DNA from: Mesaphorura yosii
Taxonomy: Eukaryota; Arthropoda; Collembola; Poduromorpha; Tullbergiidae
Direction of reading: 5' to 3'
Assembly: GCA_009869945.1 (NCBI GenBank)
Contig: WIXG01000072.1
Coordinates: 62,001 to 126,000 of the forward strand
Length of the DNA: 64,000 nucleotides
A model generated the notes under the pieces. The model made no database searches and had not been told where the DNA came from. It worked only from the letters and a program-made list of their open reading frames with translations. Within the stretch, counting starts at the first letter, position 1, and every line of letters starts with the position of its first letter. Of this stretch, positions 35,801 to 50,082 are shown piece by piece. Made by a program: the position numbers and the translations under genes.

Positions 35801-38800
35801 CCATTCGGAGCTCACTCAGGATGCAATGTCTCTCCTGGTGTAATGCGAGCACGACGCACTTTGTGTGAAAATTCAAGTCGACGAGATTGTTACGCGAGTC
35901 ACTCGTGCATGAGACAACGAGCAAAGCAAAAGCATCATCTACTTCGAGCATAAATTAAGTGCGAAATGAACCTTAACAATGCGGAATTGCTCCAAATCCG
36001 CATTTGTGGGACTCTCAGGAAATATCAAATTAATTTTAATAGATTCATAAACAATTACTCAGATTCCCGAATTAGCTTTCCGGCAGTGGAGTAGCGTTTC
36101 ACATTCACACCACACTGCTTGAGACTCATTAAACAACAAGAGGAGTCCCTTTATGAGTGGCGAAGCCGGAGTCTTTCAAATCGGACAGTGATATAATTAG
36201 GTATCAAAAGAGTAAGTACTGAAACACTTTGTGTCAGCCAAAATGCAGGCAACAGACAAGCCTACAAAATGGGACATGGGATATGGAAAATGCAAAATTG
36301 GAATTCTTTCAGCTTCACGCACTGCAAACTCTCAATTAATCTATCCATTCTAGAACCGAGCTGAACTGAGGAGCGCTTCCAGCAAGCCATTTGCCGCTGT
36401 GCGTCGCTCTCCTAATTTTTCGATTCTGAAGACATGTAATTTAGCATAAATCCAAGAGTAATTTTTCAGGAACGATAAAATGTGAATGTACAACCAGTTT
36501 TTCAACGGCTCTTTTGTAATCTGAATTATTACATGGAAAAATGTAAATTGATTGAAAAAGTGGTTTCTGAGATGAAACTCAATTTCCCTTGTTTGCATTC
36601 AATTTCGTTCTCTGTAGGCAAACAATTCACAATGATTTAAACGCCGACGCTGTATGAAATTGCTAAACAATGAAAATACCATCCTTGATCTCCTTAACCT
36701 TTGGGAAATCATCTCTCACCCGGCCTTTATTCTCACTTTTTTCCAAGTCCGTGCTCTCGATAAGGTGTGGTGCGGTAAATCTGCAAACAACACTTCAGCT
36801 AGTGACAATTTGCTAATTTGCAATTTTTGCAGGCGCTGATTAGCGTGCTAAAGAAAAGTTGTGTTTCATGTTTTATTTATGATTGCCTGGATTCGGTACA
36901 TTAAGGATCTTTCAGCGTCAGCAGGCCGAGGAAATAAGAAGCGTGTGATTACGCATACGGCGTGAGTCGAATCTGAAGGAAAGAATCTCAACACGAATAT
37001 GAATATAAACTGGAACGCATTAGTGCTGGGTTGTGCTGGCAAATCATCTGCGAGGTTTGTCTGTACACGAGTAAGTTGAATTAATTGCATTGTGCTGAGC
37101 TAGAAGAAGGGTTAGATGACTTCTTACCTCTTAACTGAAGTAATGTACTGAAAGCATATTACCTATGGAGTCCATGCGCCCTGCACGAAGAGAGAAATAA
37201 CATTCCGCATTTTGTTGCTAACTACAAATCCGTGACTGCGCAAGAAGTGCGAGTAAGTTGCAGTGCTCTTCGGTTGCACTTGCACTGAAACACGATCTCG
37301 AATGTCGAGAGTCGAGATTGGACGAGATAACTTTGCATCTCAACAAGCACGGGCCAGGCTAAGACTGAGTTGTCTGAGCAGGATTTCAAATTTGAATATG
37401 ATGTCATGTTCAACTCTGAGATTTTGGTCGATTTATTTGAAATTTTCAATTCGAACTGAGCGATTGAATATTTTTATTTATTAGGCGAGTACCGGAGTGA
37501 GAGTGGATGGAGATTTGCAAGCCAGTAGCGAGTGGCCGACTTTGCATTAGGAGGAGTGAATTAAAGTCGTTGAGAGAAAAGGAAAATTGAAAAATACGAA
37601 ATGGAATCAAAATTTACTTTTTCCGTTTAATGTTTTTTCTTTCCTTTGAAGAAGCATCGATGCGAGTGACGTTAACGTGTATCTGAGAAACACATGATGA
37701 GTTTTTAGTGATACAGTCACTCGAGTTATCTCCATTCATGTTGTTCCCATGTGCAACATTCCCGAAGTGTAAGAGACCGAAAAGGTAATTTCCGCCCTCG
37801 CTCTACGGACTCAACACACTAAAGTCAGACTCCATTACATGACTTTATATATCGCGCATTTAACTGCTCCGGACCCATCCACAATCCACTTGCTGTCTTG
37901 CTTCGTGTTTACGCTTAAACCTAATAATAATATTGCTTTAGTTAGTTTCCTATCTTAATAAAAGTGTGAGCCATTCGAAACAACGTTGCATGGCTCGCCA
38001 ACCATAAGCATGGCCGTGGTGTGCTGGAGCGCGGGGTCTCCTGCGACTTTTACTGTTTATTACACACAGACTGCGCTGTGCAAGGATGACAAACAGCCAG
38101 ACTGATCTCGCAAGAGCCAGCATGTAATTGCATTTTCAATTTACAGCAATCAATATAAAACCGAGTCGCATGGTTGAATTGGCGCGAGGCGCAGAACCCC
38201 AAAATAAAAGATAATGGAATAATTCGAGCATTTTCTTCACCCACTCTCCGTTCGGTTTGGGTTTATGATTGCTGAAGATCCGGAAAATAGTAATTCTTCC
38301 TTTCCTTTTTGATAGAATTCTCTGTCATCGTCACCAACTCCATTTATTACATCCAAAAATCGTACTCTGAGCAGAAATTAGAGACCGGAGCGGCGACGAA
38401 GGATGTTCCGCTTAAAATCAGAATTGTAATCAAATTTATTGCCTAATGTGCATGCATTCGGGTCTGTGTTTGCTGTGATGGAAGTGCTTCCACATTATGA
38501 ACAAATCCAATTTTTCTGTAGTTGAGCGTGATAAATTTGGAAAGAAGAAAGACGGGGTTTGACGGGAGCCGTGCAGTGCGGGGAGCATGAATTCATAATA
38601 ATACACTTACTGCCAGTGTCTCCCCGTCCTCCGGTGCATCTTTCTAATCTCATTCGCACAGTATCGCCTTTTTGTATTATTTTTGCAATGGATTTTGGAG
38701 TGAGCGAGTGACTGAGTGAACGACGAGGAGAAAGAATAGATTGTTGTCAATCCAGTCGAGTTGAGAATATTATATCTGCATAATATCCATAATCCATTCC

Positions 38801-41800
38801 ATTATCGAACTCAATGCAATACAATACACGGTGCGAGTCCTCCGTGGTCTATGCCCTGACTACGCGGTTGGTTCGCGGTGCCGAACAACCCGGAATTTGC
38901 TGTCTGCCTACTCCGACGGCTCCGAGGCACTTCTTTCATCAAACCAACCTCGTTTACTGGTTTGCTCTGCTCGCGGTTCCTTTTTCTGCTCCTATCAAAT
39001 CGATACAAAATGGCCACACTATAAGAGAACAAAGACATGAGGAATTGCTAACAACAATCATGTTCTGTCTGGTACGAATAATAGTTCACATTCACACGAG
39101 TTCTCCTCTGCAATTTGCTGTCCATGCCGCAAAAATAATTACCGGAGACTCGACCGTCATTGTCCCCAGATCGTAATCGCACACACAACGGCAAACCACT
39201 CGCCGTACGAAAAAGTGCGAACGCGAAGATTTATACGGAAAGTTATTCGCGATTCTCCGCTAATCCACTGCGCAGGTTGGCAGAACAGCGATAACTCTAA
39301 GCATGATTAACGACTTAAGACCGAGTCGACTCGTGTCACAGTCTGCCTTGTGCCTTGTCATGTAAGGACGCGACGCGACGTTGCAAACTTGCGTCTTGGA
39401 CTCTGGAGAAGTTTGGCGTGACGCGTCACTCGACGACAATGACAGCACGAAGCAGCCGTGTTTGGAAATCGTGATCTCGTATAACCTTGACTGTCCTCCG
39501 TGCGCTGGCTGACTCAAGTCAAGGTTTCCGTATTTCTTAGTTAAACACGAACAAATTTATTAATGAATGGCAGTTGTAATTTTCTTGTAAGTTAAATACA
39601 TGTGGGTGGGTGGCCGAAGCGGAGCCTAGCCTGAGTTTGTACAACACCAAGAGCGAACACTCTTTTATTTTCTGTGTGCTGACATGCCATTCGTCAACAT
39701 ATGATTACGTGTACCTGTTCAAATAGAACTTTTCATGTTGAGCGGCATGCTCGGCAATTTTGCAGACTGCGAGCGTTGGCGCAAGGCAGGGACGGCCAGT
39801 AAAAATAAAACGCCGCAGTTTAATTCGTTGTCTTTTCATTTTCTTAAGTCCGGAGTGAGTGTATTTACATAACATATTGCGTTTCGTGTCAAGAGAATTG
39901 TATATTTTCGAAGTATTGATGTATCAAGTTACTCTCGACTAGTGTTCACTAATCCACTTGCAGCGAGCAGCGTGGGCCCCATGGGTTATCGGCGAGCAGA
40001 AAAAGTCTAGAATCATAATTAAACTGTAATTAAGGTTGCGAGGAGTTGGGAGCGAGAGGTAAAAATGCCAGGAATCCTCAAAGGAGTAGAAATAATTACA
40101 AGGCATTAGTATTCCGTGCTCCCCTTCCGCTCCGTGCTCTATGTGAAAAGGAACACTGCTAAAATCAATTTTCCGCATAATGTGACTTTAGTTTTTCTAT
40201 AGTTACCTTTAATTAGAGTTCTGTCTGGGCCCAGCACAGCACAAAGAACTGGGAAACTTTCCTTCTTCTTGCTGGTTTGGGCAATCAGGCACGTACTCCC
40301 GTCTCGTAGGCACAACCAGGCGGCCAGGAAGTCCGCTCAGCCGGCCCAGCACAAAAATGCATGGGTGTAATACTGCGTTAGACGTTTCTCTTCTATCATT
40401 CCAGCCTTGCTTCGCATTTCATTGTCGTGTTTACCAAGGCACCGTCACAATTCCGTCCCCTTCTAATTACCTGATCTCGAGCGTGTCCATGATTACATGC
40501 CGTGCACTCTTCGGCTCCCTTCGCATTCATGTGACAATGCGACGTCCATAATGAAATTCTTTTATTCCCCGCAATTTCGGAGACAATTTACAGAATCAAA
40601 CGGCTAATGGTTTACCTCAACCAAATTACTGTTTTAGTGGGTGTGTGCATCTAATGCGTTCCATTAGGCCAATTTCTCCCTGCTGCATCAGCACGCAACG
40701 CGTCGTGGTCTCCGTGCCGTGGATCAGACGGCCAGAGTCCTGAATTGTGTGAATTTTATGACGGTCGCATTATCGCGTAGCATTCTCATTCCATTCTGCA
40801 CTGCTCGATGCGAGAGCACGCGGCATAATTCGCGTGGTTCTCTTCCGTTGGCGTACTTGCCACATAATTGCATTAAAGTTCCATGAGTGCTGAAAAATTT
40901 AACTTTCCAAATACGGCACATTTCATAAACTTGGAAATATTTTCCGTGTCGTTGTTGGGAAATCGAACGCGTTCCGTGCATGCGAAACTTTAGTGGTTAT
41001 GACACACGACCAGACGATTGTGTCGTATCACCGTGAAGAAATGTGAAAAGTAGCGACTTTTTTCAAGCAGCCAAACCATAAGTTAAGCCTAATCTTTCTT
41101 CTCAGTGAGAATAAAGAATAAAAGTCGACACCAATATTAGACTTTTGCATTATATGTTTACATTACGCACTGTACACCATACGGCACAAGACACAGAGCC
41201 GAGAGCCGTGAGCTCACTACAATTGCAGAGTACAGAAATTTACAATGCAAGGCACGAGCAACAGTCTGATAGTCTGAAAGGGGTCAGGATTTGGAAAGTC
41301 TCGTTTCTTATTTTTATGCGGAGTCACAAGTCACACTAATAATGGCTTATTGAAAGAAAGTTTGAATAGAGTGAGTAATCGGGTTCTAATTATATTTTGA
41401 TGAAGCAACTCCCGCGAGCGACGAGCGTGTTATTAGTAATGCATACAACGGGAGAGACTCGCACGACGTAAAATATGATTCTGTACAATTCTACACAATG
41501 CGAGCCGCCGCCGTGCACCTTCTTTATTATTCCCGGTCGGAACTTCTCTCCGAACTAATAAAGCACTCCACGGCATTTCACTCTCAAGAAACCCGTTGAG
41601 GGCTCTGTAGGCTCTGTACATGTTTTACACGTTGAGATTAATAAATGAGTAATATTACTTTTCTGCCACCACGCCGTATCTTGAGTCATGATGAAAATTT
41701 CAATTTGGTTTCTTTATCGATCCACTGTTGTAAAATAGAAATTTGCCACTTCTTATTATGGACACGCGGCTGAGACGTCGAGAGAAAGCTGGCGGAAATC

Positions 41801-43193
41801 CGAAAGGAAAAACAATTTGGCGTTTCGTTCCAATATTTCAATGCCACGGTTTGTGAGACGCACATGGAAGCGTGTGAGGTGTTTCATGTTCCATTGCTTT
41901 GTTACCACATTTTTAACCGGACGCGTAACGCGATAACTGCGCCCACTGAACCGGGAACCACTGAAATTTGCCCTAGCTTGGTCGCTGTGGCATGGTACTT
42001 TACTCACGGGCAACCCTGAATGGCGAACGACTCGGTCGCGGGCTCAGACGCGCAAATAAGATTTTTTTATGACATCGTGATCTTGCAGACTGCACAGACT
42101 GCACCACATTCCACGGCACCCAAACCAGCCAACCGCGGTTGAGAGTTACTCGAGTGATGAGACCGTGAGACGATTTCGCAATGACTGCGAGCAAATGCAA
42201 AGCCGAAAAGAAGCATCATCATCACATCACACTAACATTTTACGAGCCCAGCTTCGTCTTTACTGGAGGTTAACTTTTTACGATCTTTTGTTGGATCGTA
42301 TACAAAAATATGTTATTCAAATATCCCGTGCACATCTCCTTCGCCAGACTATACTAGGGATTGTATAATTACAGCATCACAAAGGACAGGTTACACCTCT
42401 TCACCTCTCCATGTTCTTTCTTGTCATTGTCAGCGATAAACTTGCATTGTAACTCGAAAACGATCAAAGACGACGAAGTCAAGATGAAGAAATGATGAGA
42501 TTTCTGCAGCCACATTCACACAACGCGTCACTCCGGGGACTGAAAACCAAAGCAAAGTAGAGCTCGCTCCTTGCCGTTCGAGTTTCTCCAACTGACTCTG
42601 CAAGTGTTGCATTATTTATTGCGGCCGTTTACCCGAAAGATGCGCCGTAACCCGTAACCATAAAATATTATGCTAATTATAGTCCCATGCTGCAGTGCTG
42701 CAATCAATTCACGTTAACTAAAAAGCCAGCTGCGTAGCATTACATAATTGACAAGACCCGCGTCTTGTCTCTGCTGATGCATAAAGTCCAAGTTCGACTT
42801 GTTTATACGATGCAACATAAAATGCGCTGAGCTGCCAGACGCATGAAATGAAATTGCTTTCCTGTCAGGTTTTTGAATCTTGTCTTCCTTTAATCTCTTT
42901 AACAGCTTGCCTTTTGTAGGGCCACATTTATTGTTATGATTATGACTTACAAGCCAATGAATATTTCATGTGCGATTAATCTCACAACTTGTTGGAAGAT
43001 CAAAAACGAGTTGTAATCGGGGCAAAGAAGCTCCATAATTCCATGTTGGCTGTCCGACGTGTAAGGCGTTTGAGCTCACTCCTGACGCTGACGCTTGACG
43101 TTAATCCTCGCAGAACGCAAGACGCTGTCTGACTGCGATGAGCCAAAAGTCAAAATGACTTTTAACGCGGTTTATTTATGTGTTTTCTTTCAG
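32887..43193. other. Long non-coding stretch, probably intron of the Fat-like gene
   Basis: About 10.3 kb with no frame that looks like protein and no paired splice sites that would make a coding exon. It ends in a good acceptor (GTTTTCTTTCAG at 43182-43193). Large 5' introns are usual for developmental cell-surface genes, so I read it as intron with regulatory content. No specific site is supported. Confidence 0.4.
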
Positions 43194-43213
43194 ATCGCAG
43201 CACAGCACTCAAG

Positions 43214-46200
43214 ATGGGCCTGAGCTGGAGAGCGTCGCACTTGTTTCTGTTGATTATTTCGTTCGGTCCCATCTTATGCAGTAAATTTGAGCCCAAAGGC
43301 CCCGACATTTCTAATCTGAAATTGAATTTCACCTTCACTCAAGTCAGCTACAATGGCTCGGTGGAGGAAAACTCAGCTGGGTCCACGTTAATTGTTCCGA
43401 ATGGAGAGAAGATGGGAATTTGGTACGAGCCAGACGACAGTTTCGGTTCGAGTGTCATTGAGTACAAGATAGTGAACGGTGACCCTCTGAATCTATTTCG
43501 AGTGGAGGAGAGACAAGTGGGCAATTTCTGCTTCCTCATAATACGGGTAAATAATAATGAGAGAAGTTTAAATAGAGAGTTTAAAGACTTGTACCGACTC
43601 CAAGTGAAAGCGACGTTGTATCACGTCGAAACGCACTCCGCAGAAGAGAAGGAGCAGTTTAATGAATTGTTTATTGGCAAAGAAGATGACAAACACCACA
43701 AACTACGGACACCAATAAACAAAAGTGGCACTTCTGATTCTTCTAATGATGACCATCACCATCACGCGTCCAGCGCCAGTGCGTCTTCGTCCTCATCGTC
43801 GTCAAACGATCAAGCGCTGCTTCAGAACGATTACCAGGCGGTAAACAAGTCATTAGGCGCATTAGTGCAGCCGTCCGCGGCCACATCACGCACGCGATCA
43901 CTTGATCAAAGTCAGCGGAAGCGGTCCGGCTCCCGTAACAGTACAAACAAAAATCCTACGAGCAACAAAGTTAGTTCCAATAAAAGAAATAAAAGTTCCA
44001 AAAGTTTATTTCCTCGACGAGCCAGAGACGAGACTCGAACGCGCAACAGAACGCGAACTCGAAGCAGAGCGAGCAGTGGTGAGAAACAGCGCCGAAAGCA
44101 GAAAGATAAATCGCGAGCTGCAAATGCATCATCATCCCCCCCCCAAGTGCCAATTACCTCAACTCAGAGCCCGACCACAACCGACGCACAGACTGGCTCG
44201 CTCTCAACAATGCAGCCGGTCCTCGTTCCAGTCTTCGACACATACGCAACAATTCTCATCACCATTAAAGATGTCAACGGTAAGCCGAAATTTTTATATT
44301 TTTAACTCTCGTGATGCCTTGAGATTAATTCATGGATCTGGTCAAAAATATTTGCACGTGTAAAGTCCCAATGCAAAAATTCAATGCATCACTTGCTGAC
44401 GCCTTTGTTTTTATGGTTTTCTGAAGACAATATTCCCGTGTTCGAGCATCCGTCGTACGACATTGGTGTCAACTCAGACGCTCCAGTGCTTTCAAAAATT
44501 GCCAAAATTAGTGCAAACGATGCAGATGTTGGACTGAATCAAGAAACATACTATAGGTACGTAATTCGCGTCTCTCATCGCAACGTCTCCTCTCTCGTCC
44601 TATCACACTTTTGATAACGTTCACGCCTCATTTGACGAGTAGTGCATTTTGTCGTTCAAGTCAATCCGACACATTAGCTTGATTCATTTGACAAATCAAC
44701 GCTTCTCTCGCTTCAAAAGAGAAGCGATGAAAATGAAAGGCAGAATGATTATGGCGATGGCGCCTCGCATCTTCCTCTTTGCTTTCACTGCGTGACATGC
44801 CTGCAAGTCTTTCTACTGAAGGGTCAAGGTGGCTTAATAAATGATGATTGTTGTTTGAATTTCTGCTTGATTCAGTCTCACCGAGTTTTCTCCGCTCTTC
44901 TCAATTGATCCAATCACTGCCGTCCTGACTCCCGTTCGTCCCCTTGGAAGCAGTTCAAGAGAAAGGCATCAGATCCGAGTTCGGGCTAAAAACAGATGGA
45001 ACTCGGGCTTGACAGCCTCCGAAAGCACAGCAAAAGTCAACATTCACATCAGGCCCACTAGCAGAAGGGCGCCGCAAATTTTTGTCAACCACCCGCCAAA
45101 GGTAATCCCGGCTTTCATTTGAACTGTCGTCTTGTGCTCGAAGTTGTCAAATAGTTACAAATTCGTCCTGTTTTACTTACCAGATTGACTGGCGACCGTA
45201 CGGAGTCATTTTTGCTGTGGTATCCGTCCGACACTCAGGAGTCGTTGATCTCGTAGTTAAGGAAGGTGACCCGAACGGGCTCTTCCGGGTAGCCAATACA
45301 ATAAGCTTCAATGAGTTTTACATTGAAATGCCGCCAATCGTGGCAAGCAATCTCAATTACAAAGAACTAACGTTAAATGTATTTAACCTGACCTTAAAAG
45401 CAACAGATCGAGGAGAACCACCTAAATCAAGTGTTCACGTAAGTCCTGAGTGCATCCTTCGCGCTGTGTGTATTGTGTTTCAAGATGTCAGATAAGCTGA
45501 GACAGAAAGGCACGCGTAGTTTATTAGCGACGCATACAAATAAATACGCGCTGATTTCATGAGATTAGTTTTCATATTTGTCATTCGCAATGCCCTGTCG
45601 TAATGTAATTTGAGGATGAAATTTAATACCGTCAGAAAGGAAACATGAGTCTCGCTAAATGGTGCCTTTATCTCTGCATGATTTACAGATCAGATACTGA
45701 CTGTGTGCTCTTTGTCTTACCCTTCAGGAATTACAAATAAACCTGAACGACGGTCCCTGGTCTTCCAAGTCAGCCGCCGCGCTGTTTGATAAAGACGTGT
45801 ACGAGGTTACAATTCCCGAGTCGGCTCCTCCTCACTTCGTTGTCTTCCGTCTGCGAAGACCAGATCCCAAAGTCATTCTAAGTATCTCAAGCGGTAATGA
45901 AGCAGAAGAATTCACACTAGAGAAATCTGGCGTGCTCTACACGGCGACGTGGCTCGACATGGAAACTAAATCTTCCTACACGCTCACAATCGACTCTCTA
46001 GACTTAAGACCCGGAAGAATTGACCAAGTTAGAAGACACCGCTCCGTAGTCAAGATTATCGTGCGGCTGTCCGATGAAAATGACAATTCGCCAATTTTCA
46101 CGCAATTGCCTGGAAACTCAACCGTCTATTTAATGGAGAATGACCCGGTTGGAACAAAGCTCTTCAAAGTCACGGCCAGAGACCGTGATTTAGCAGAGAA

Positions 46201-49200
46201 TGGGTACGTGCCTTTGTCTTTATTCTCTCTTTTCCTTTGGACACGGAACTGGTGTGAAATGGGCTCTGGCTCCGCATTCTTCTTCATAACCACAGTATTC
46301 GCAGTTCATTAATAATTGAGTCGATGTTTGCAGGTACGTAACTTACAACATCGCCAACTTGAAACATGTGCCTGTAACAATCGACCATTTTACGGGAGAA
46401 GTGAAAACCGCAGAGGTTTTGGATGCTGAGAAAAGTCGGCAAAAGTATACGCTGAAAATTCGCGCGTCTGACTGGGGCTCGCCTTACCGAAGAGAGTCCG
46501 AAATAAGTGTTAAACTAGTCTTGAAGGGCTCCAACGACAATAGGCCGCTGTTTGTGGTCGCGAATTGTGTGGCGGTGATTGACCGAAACATAAAATTCGA
46601 AACTGAGTTTGGGAAACTGGGTGCAATTGATTTCGACCGGAACGACGTAGTTTCGTATCGAATTGTGGGTGGGAACGAAGACGGGTGCTTCAGCCTGGAC
46701 TCCTTCCTCGGAAGACTGCGTGTGACATGTGACTTGCGAGATCTACGAGCCTCGACTCGATACCTGAACGTGACTGCGAGTGATGGTGAATTCTACAGTG
46801 ACGTGCACACAATTAAGATCGAGCTAAGAGATATTCTCCGCACCAACTTCAACAAATCTGACTCAATTAGGACAGGCATCAAGTTATATTCAACATCACA
46901 GTCCGTGTTTGAGTGTCAAGACACCGGCGTACAAGAACGCTTTGATCGCTTGACTGCGCTCTTTGAGGAAAACAATAAATTGGAGGATGACGAAGTCGAC
47001 GATAGCACGTTTTCCAGTCTGCCGAGTCGCTACGGGGAAAACGCACACTCACCCTTCTTTGTCGACTTTCCCAACGAACTCGTGGTAAGACACAACTCTC
47101 AGTATGCTTATCGACAGTCACACTCATCCCATCCAATCTTTGCCAATCTCTCCTTTGCATAAACGTGACTGGCAGTACTTTCACCTAAAGACTTCTTCAC
47201 GCACAGACATTACATGGGATTATGCCATACAAAATACACCGTCGGCTATTTACACGAGGATTGTTGCTATTATGCATGCTCGCCTTAATACAAACATACA
47301 ACGTCACATCTATACTGATCAATTATGCATGCATGTCTGTCTGAGAGTGATTTTATACGTCCGGTCTCCCTTGCCCTGTCCGACTTGGTTCACAATGTAT
47401 GCGATTCTACAGTGAACAAAGCATAACCTCAATTCACAGTAAGCTCCATGAAAGATGAGCTCCCTGCCCCTGTCCGAAATTGAATGCGGGCATGATTGTA
47501 GATGAAATCAAATTAGAGCACCCGGATAAAATATGCTCCGTTCTTTTCTCTTTACCAAAGATAAATGAAAACGTGGAAGTTGGAACGATACTCCACAAAC
47601 TGAAGGCGAAAGACTTGGATCGAGGATACAACGGACTTTTAACATTTGTAATTACCGGAGGGGATGAGAGCCACGGTGCGTGGAACATCGTCACGACACA
47701 GTCCAGTTCGCTGTTGGGCGAGCTTGTTCAAGAAGCGCATCTAGTCTTGGCTTCACCGCTAGACCGCGAAGAATTTCCGTCGTATACGCTCAACATATCA
47801 ATTTGGGACCACGGAAATCCGCCTAAAATGACCTCGAAACTGCTATCGATTAAGGTAGTCCTCCGTTTGTTTCGTCTGCAGTCTCTGCTTTTCGCCCTCG
47901 CTGCTTGCTTTCTTTGGGCTAAGACATTATTTTTATTCGACACAGATCGCAGACGCGAATGATTGCCCGCCAGTGTTTGACAAAGCTGCAGTACGCGTAA
48001 AAATCCTCGAAGGAGACCAACTAATCGGGAAGCCAATTCTGCAACTAAGAGCAACGGATTGTGATTTGGAGGGCTCGCCCAATTCGGCCATTACGTACCG
48101 CTTTCTTAAAGAGTCTCGTGAATTTAGCATCGACGAGAACAGTGGAGAAATCAAAGTAATGACAGAACTCGACCGAGAAGCACAGGACAGCTATGAGTTA
48201 ATTGTCCTCGCTCAAGACAAGGGAACTCCGAAACTGTTATCGATGGCAACTGTCAAGATAATTGTCGAAGACAGAAACGATGAGAAGCCCACTTTTTTGA
48301 ACGTTTCCAGAACCCTCAAGATAAAGGAAGACTGGCCAATCGGTGCTATTGTGACGAAAGTGTTAGCCATAGACAAAGATGACGGACTCTACGGCACAGT
48401 CCGCTACTCAATAATTGAAGGGAGCAAAGGAGATTTCGTCCTGGATCCGATTTCGGGGGTTTTGCGAGTGTCAAAAGAGCTGGACTACGAAAAAGTGTTC
48501 CTTTACAATTTGACAATTAACGCGAGAGACTTGGGCGTGCCTTCCTTGTCGGCGGAAACGTTCGTTGTCATTGAGGTAAGCTTCCCAGTTTGTTTTCATA
48601 ATTCTGCTTCCTTTCGATTCTTTGCACATTCCTGCTATTTCTTGTGCATGATCATGCTACACATTTCAATCGCCCGTTTAGGTGCTAAACGTTCAAGAGA
48701 CAATGGAACCAGCCATTCGATTTCCAGACATCGTTTCCAGGACTACGGTTTCCGAAGAATCCCCCATCGGTACCGTTCTGTACACCGTCATGCCTTTAAA
48801 CTATATTTCCCAGTTCAGTTATCCCGGAATAATATTTAGTCTGGAGGGTAAATCCAAGTTTTCCTTCATGATCGACAAGAGCGGAGTGTTGAGAACCGCG
48901 CGAATCCTCGATTACGAAGCTGAGTCTTCACACTGGCTGACAATTTTCGCCCGGAGTGGAGTCAACCCCAGCAACATAGCTCAGATGGAAATGTACGTTG
49001 AGGTGCTGCCCGTGAATGACTGCACACCGCTCACCAAGCTGCCAATGTACAGTGTTGACGTAGAAGAGAACACTCCGAGCAACGTGAGTGTAATTAGTGT
49101 GGAGGCTTTCGACTGTGATGACAATAACGGACTCAGATTTGCCTTCAAGACTCCGAACACATTATTCGAGATTGACTCGGTGACAGGCAAAATTTCCACG

Positions 49201-50082
49201 GCCTCCACAGCACTGGATCGTGAAAAACAAAGTGAAGTGTCATTTGACGTGATGGTTTCTGACTCGGGCTCACCAGCGCTTAATTCAACGACGAAAGTCA
49301 CCGTCAGGATTCTCGATCAAAATGATAACAGTCCCGTCTTCTTGGAGTTTGGCTCCATTCACATGATACCTGAACTCATAAACGAACACCTCCAGGAGGA
49401 CGAGGCTGGAGAGCAGAACGCGGAGGATGACGAGAACCAAATCGACGTTGACAATGAAGACCGAGAAGATGCGCTGAAATGGAGTGACTGGCAAGCCATC
49501 CATGTTGGCGCGGCTGAAGCGGTTGCGGACGGATGGAGAAAACTTCACCGCGTGGCTGCGTTCGACGAAGACGAAGGAAGAAACGGGCAGCTGCGATACC
49601 GACTCAAGTACAGAGTGAACTCGGCCGGCACGTCGGGAGAGACGGAAATGTTTTCCATTCATTACGAGACGGGCGATATTTACACATCAGCCAGTGCAAT
49701 AAAAAGCGAAACAATACTAAAATTTATTGTGGAGGCAAGTGATTTGGGAACAATTCCTTTGACGACGGAGACTGAATTAATTCTCAAAGTGAAAGAAGTG
49801 GCTCGGGAAGAATCACTTTTTGTGCCGAAAGTGTTACAGTCCAGTGAACACAAAGTCACGATTACCACAAGAGAGAAGCCCGGCTACACGGTCGAAATTC
49901 TGGATGTGGATGACCAAGATAGTGATCAGCTCTGGTTCGAAATTGTCTCTGGAGATTCGGAACAGCATTTCATCATGAATCCCGACTCCCCAAATCTTAT
50001 TCTGGCCAAGCCCATTCAGTCACAAGCAAATTTCAAACTTAACATTTCTGTTACGGACGGTTTTAATATTGTCTTCACTCTG
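43214..50082 (+). other. Fat-like exons 1-9: signal peptide and N-terminal cadherin repeats
   Basis: Exons are 43214-44279 (exon 1 begins at acceptor 43193 with 20 nt of UTR), 44427-44556, 44876-45101, 45184-45438, 45728-46203, 46334-47084, 47561-47854, 47946-48575 and 48682-50082. Exon 1 holds the leader, the start of the first cadherin repeat (FTQVSYNGSVEENSAGS) and a long basic insert. Exon 6 ends FPNELV and joins INENVEVGTIL. Exon 9, at 1,401 nt, is the largest and carries an acidic insert at about 49378-49490. The 477-nt gap before exon 7 was checked in all frames and no extra exon fits. Confidence 0.85.

Noticed and set aside
24000-43193. tRNA, microRNA, CRISPR-like arrays, retroelements and transposases
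   Set aside because: I looked for tRNA B-box motifs, the seeds of common arthropod microRNAs, regularly spaced repeats, long terminal repeats and transposase or polymerase frames, and found none that hold up by eye.
43902-44363. A 153-codon second frame overlapping the basic insert of Fat-like exon 1
   Set aside because: It begins without an ATG, arises from low-complexity Arg/Ser codons and runs past the exon's donor. The other frame carries the conserved end of cadherin repeat 1.
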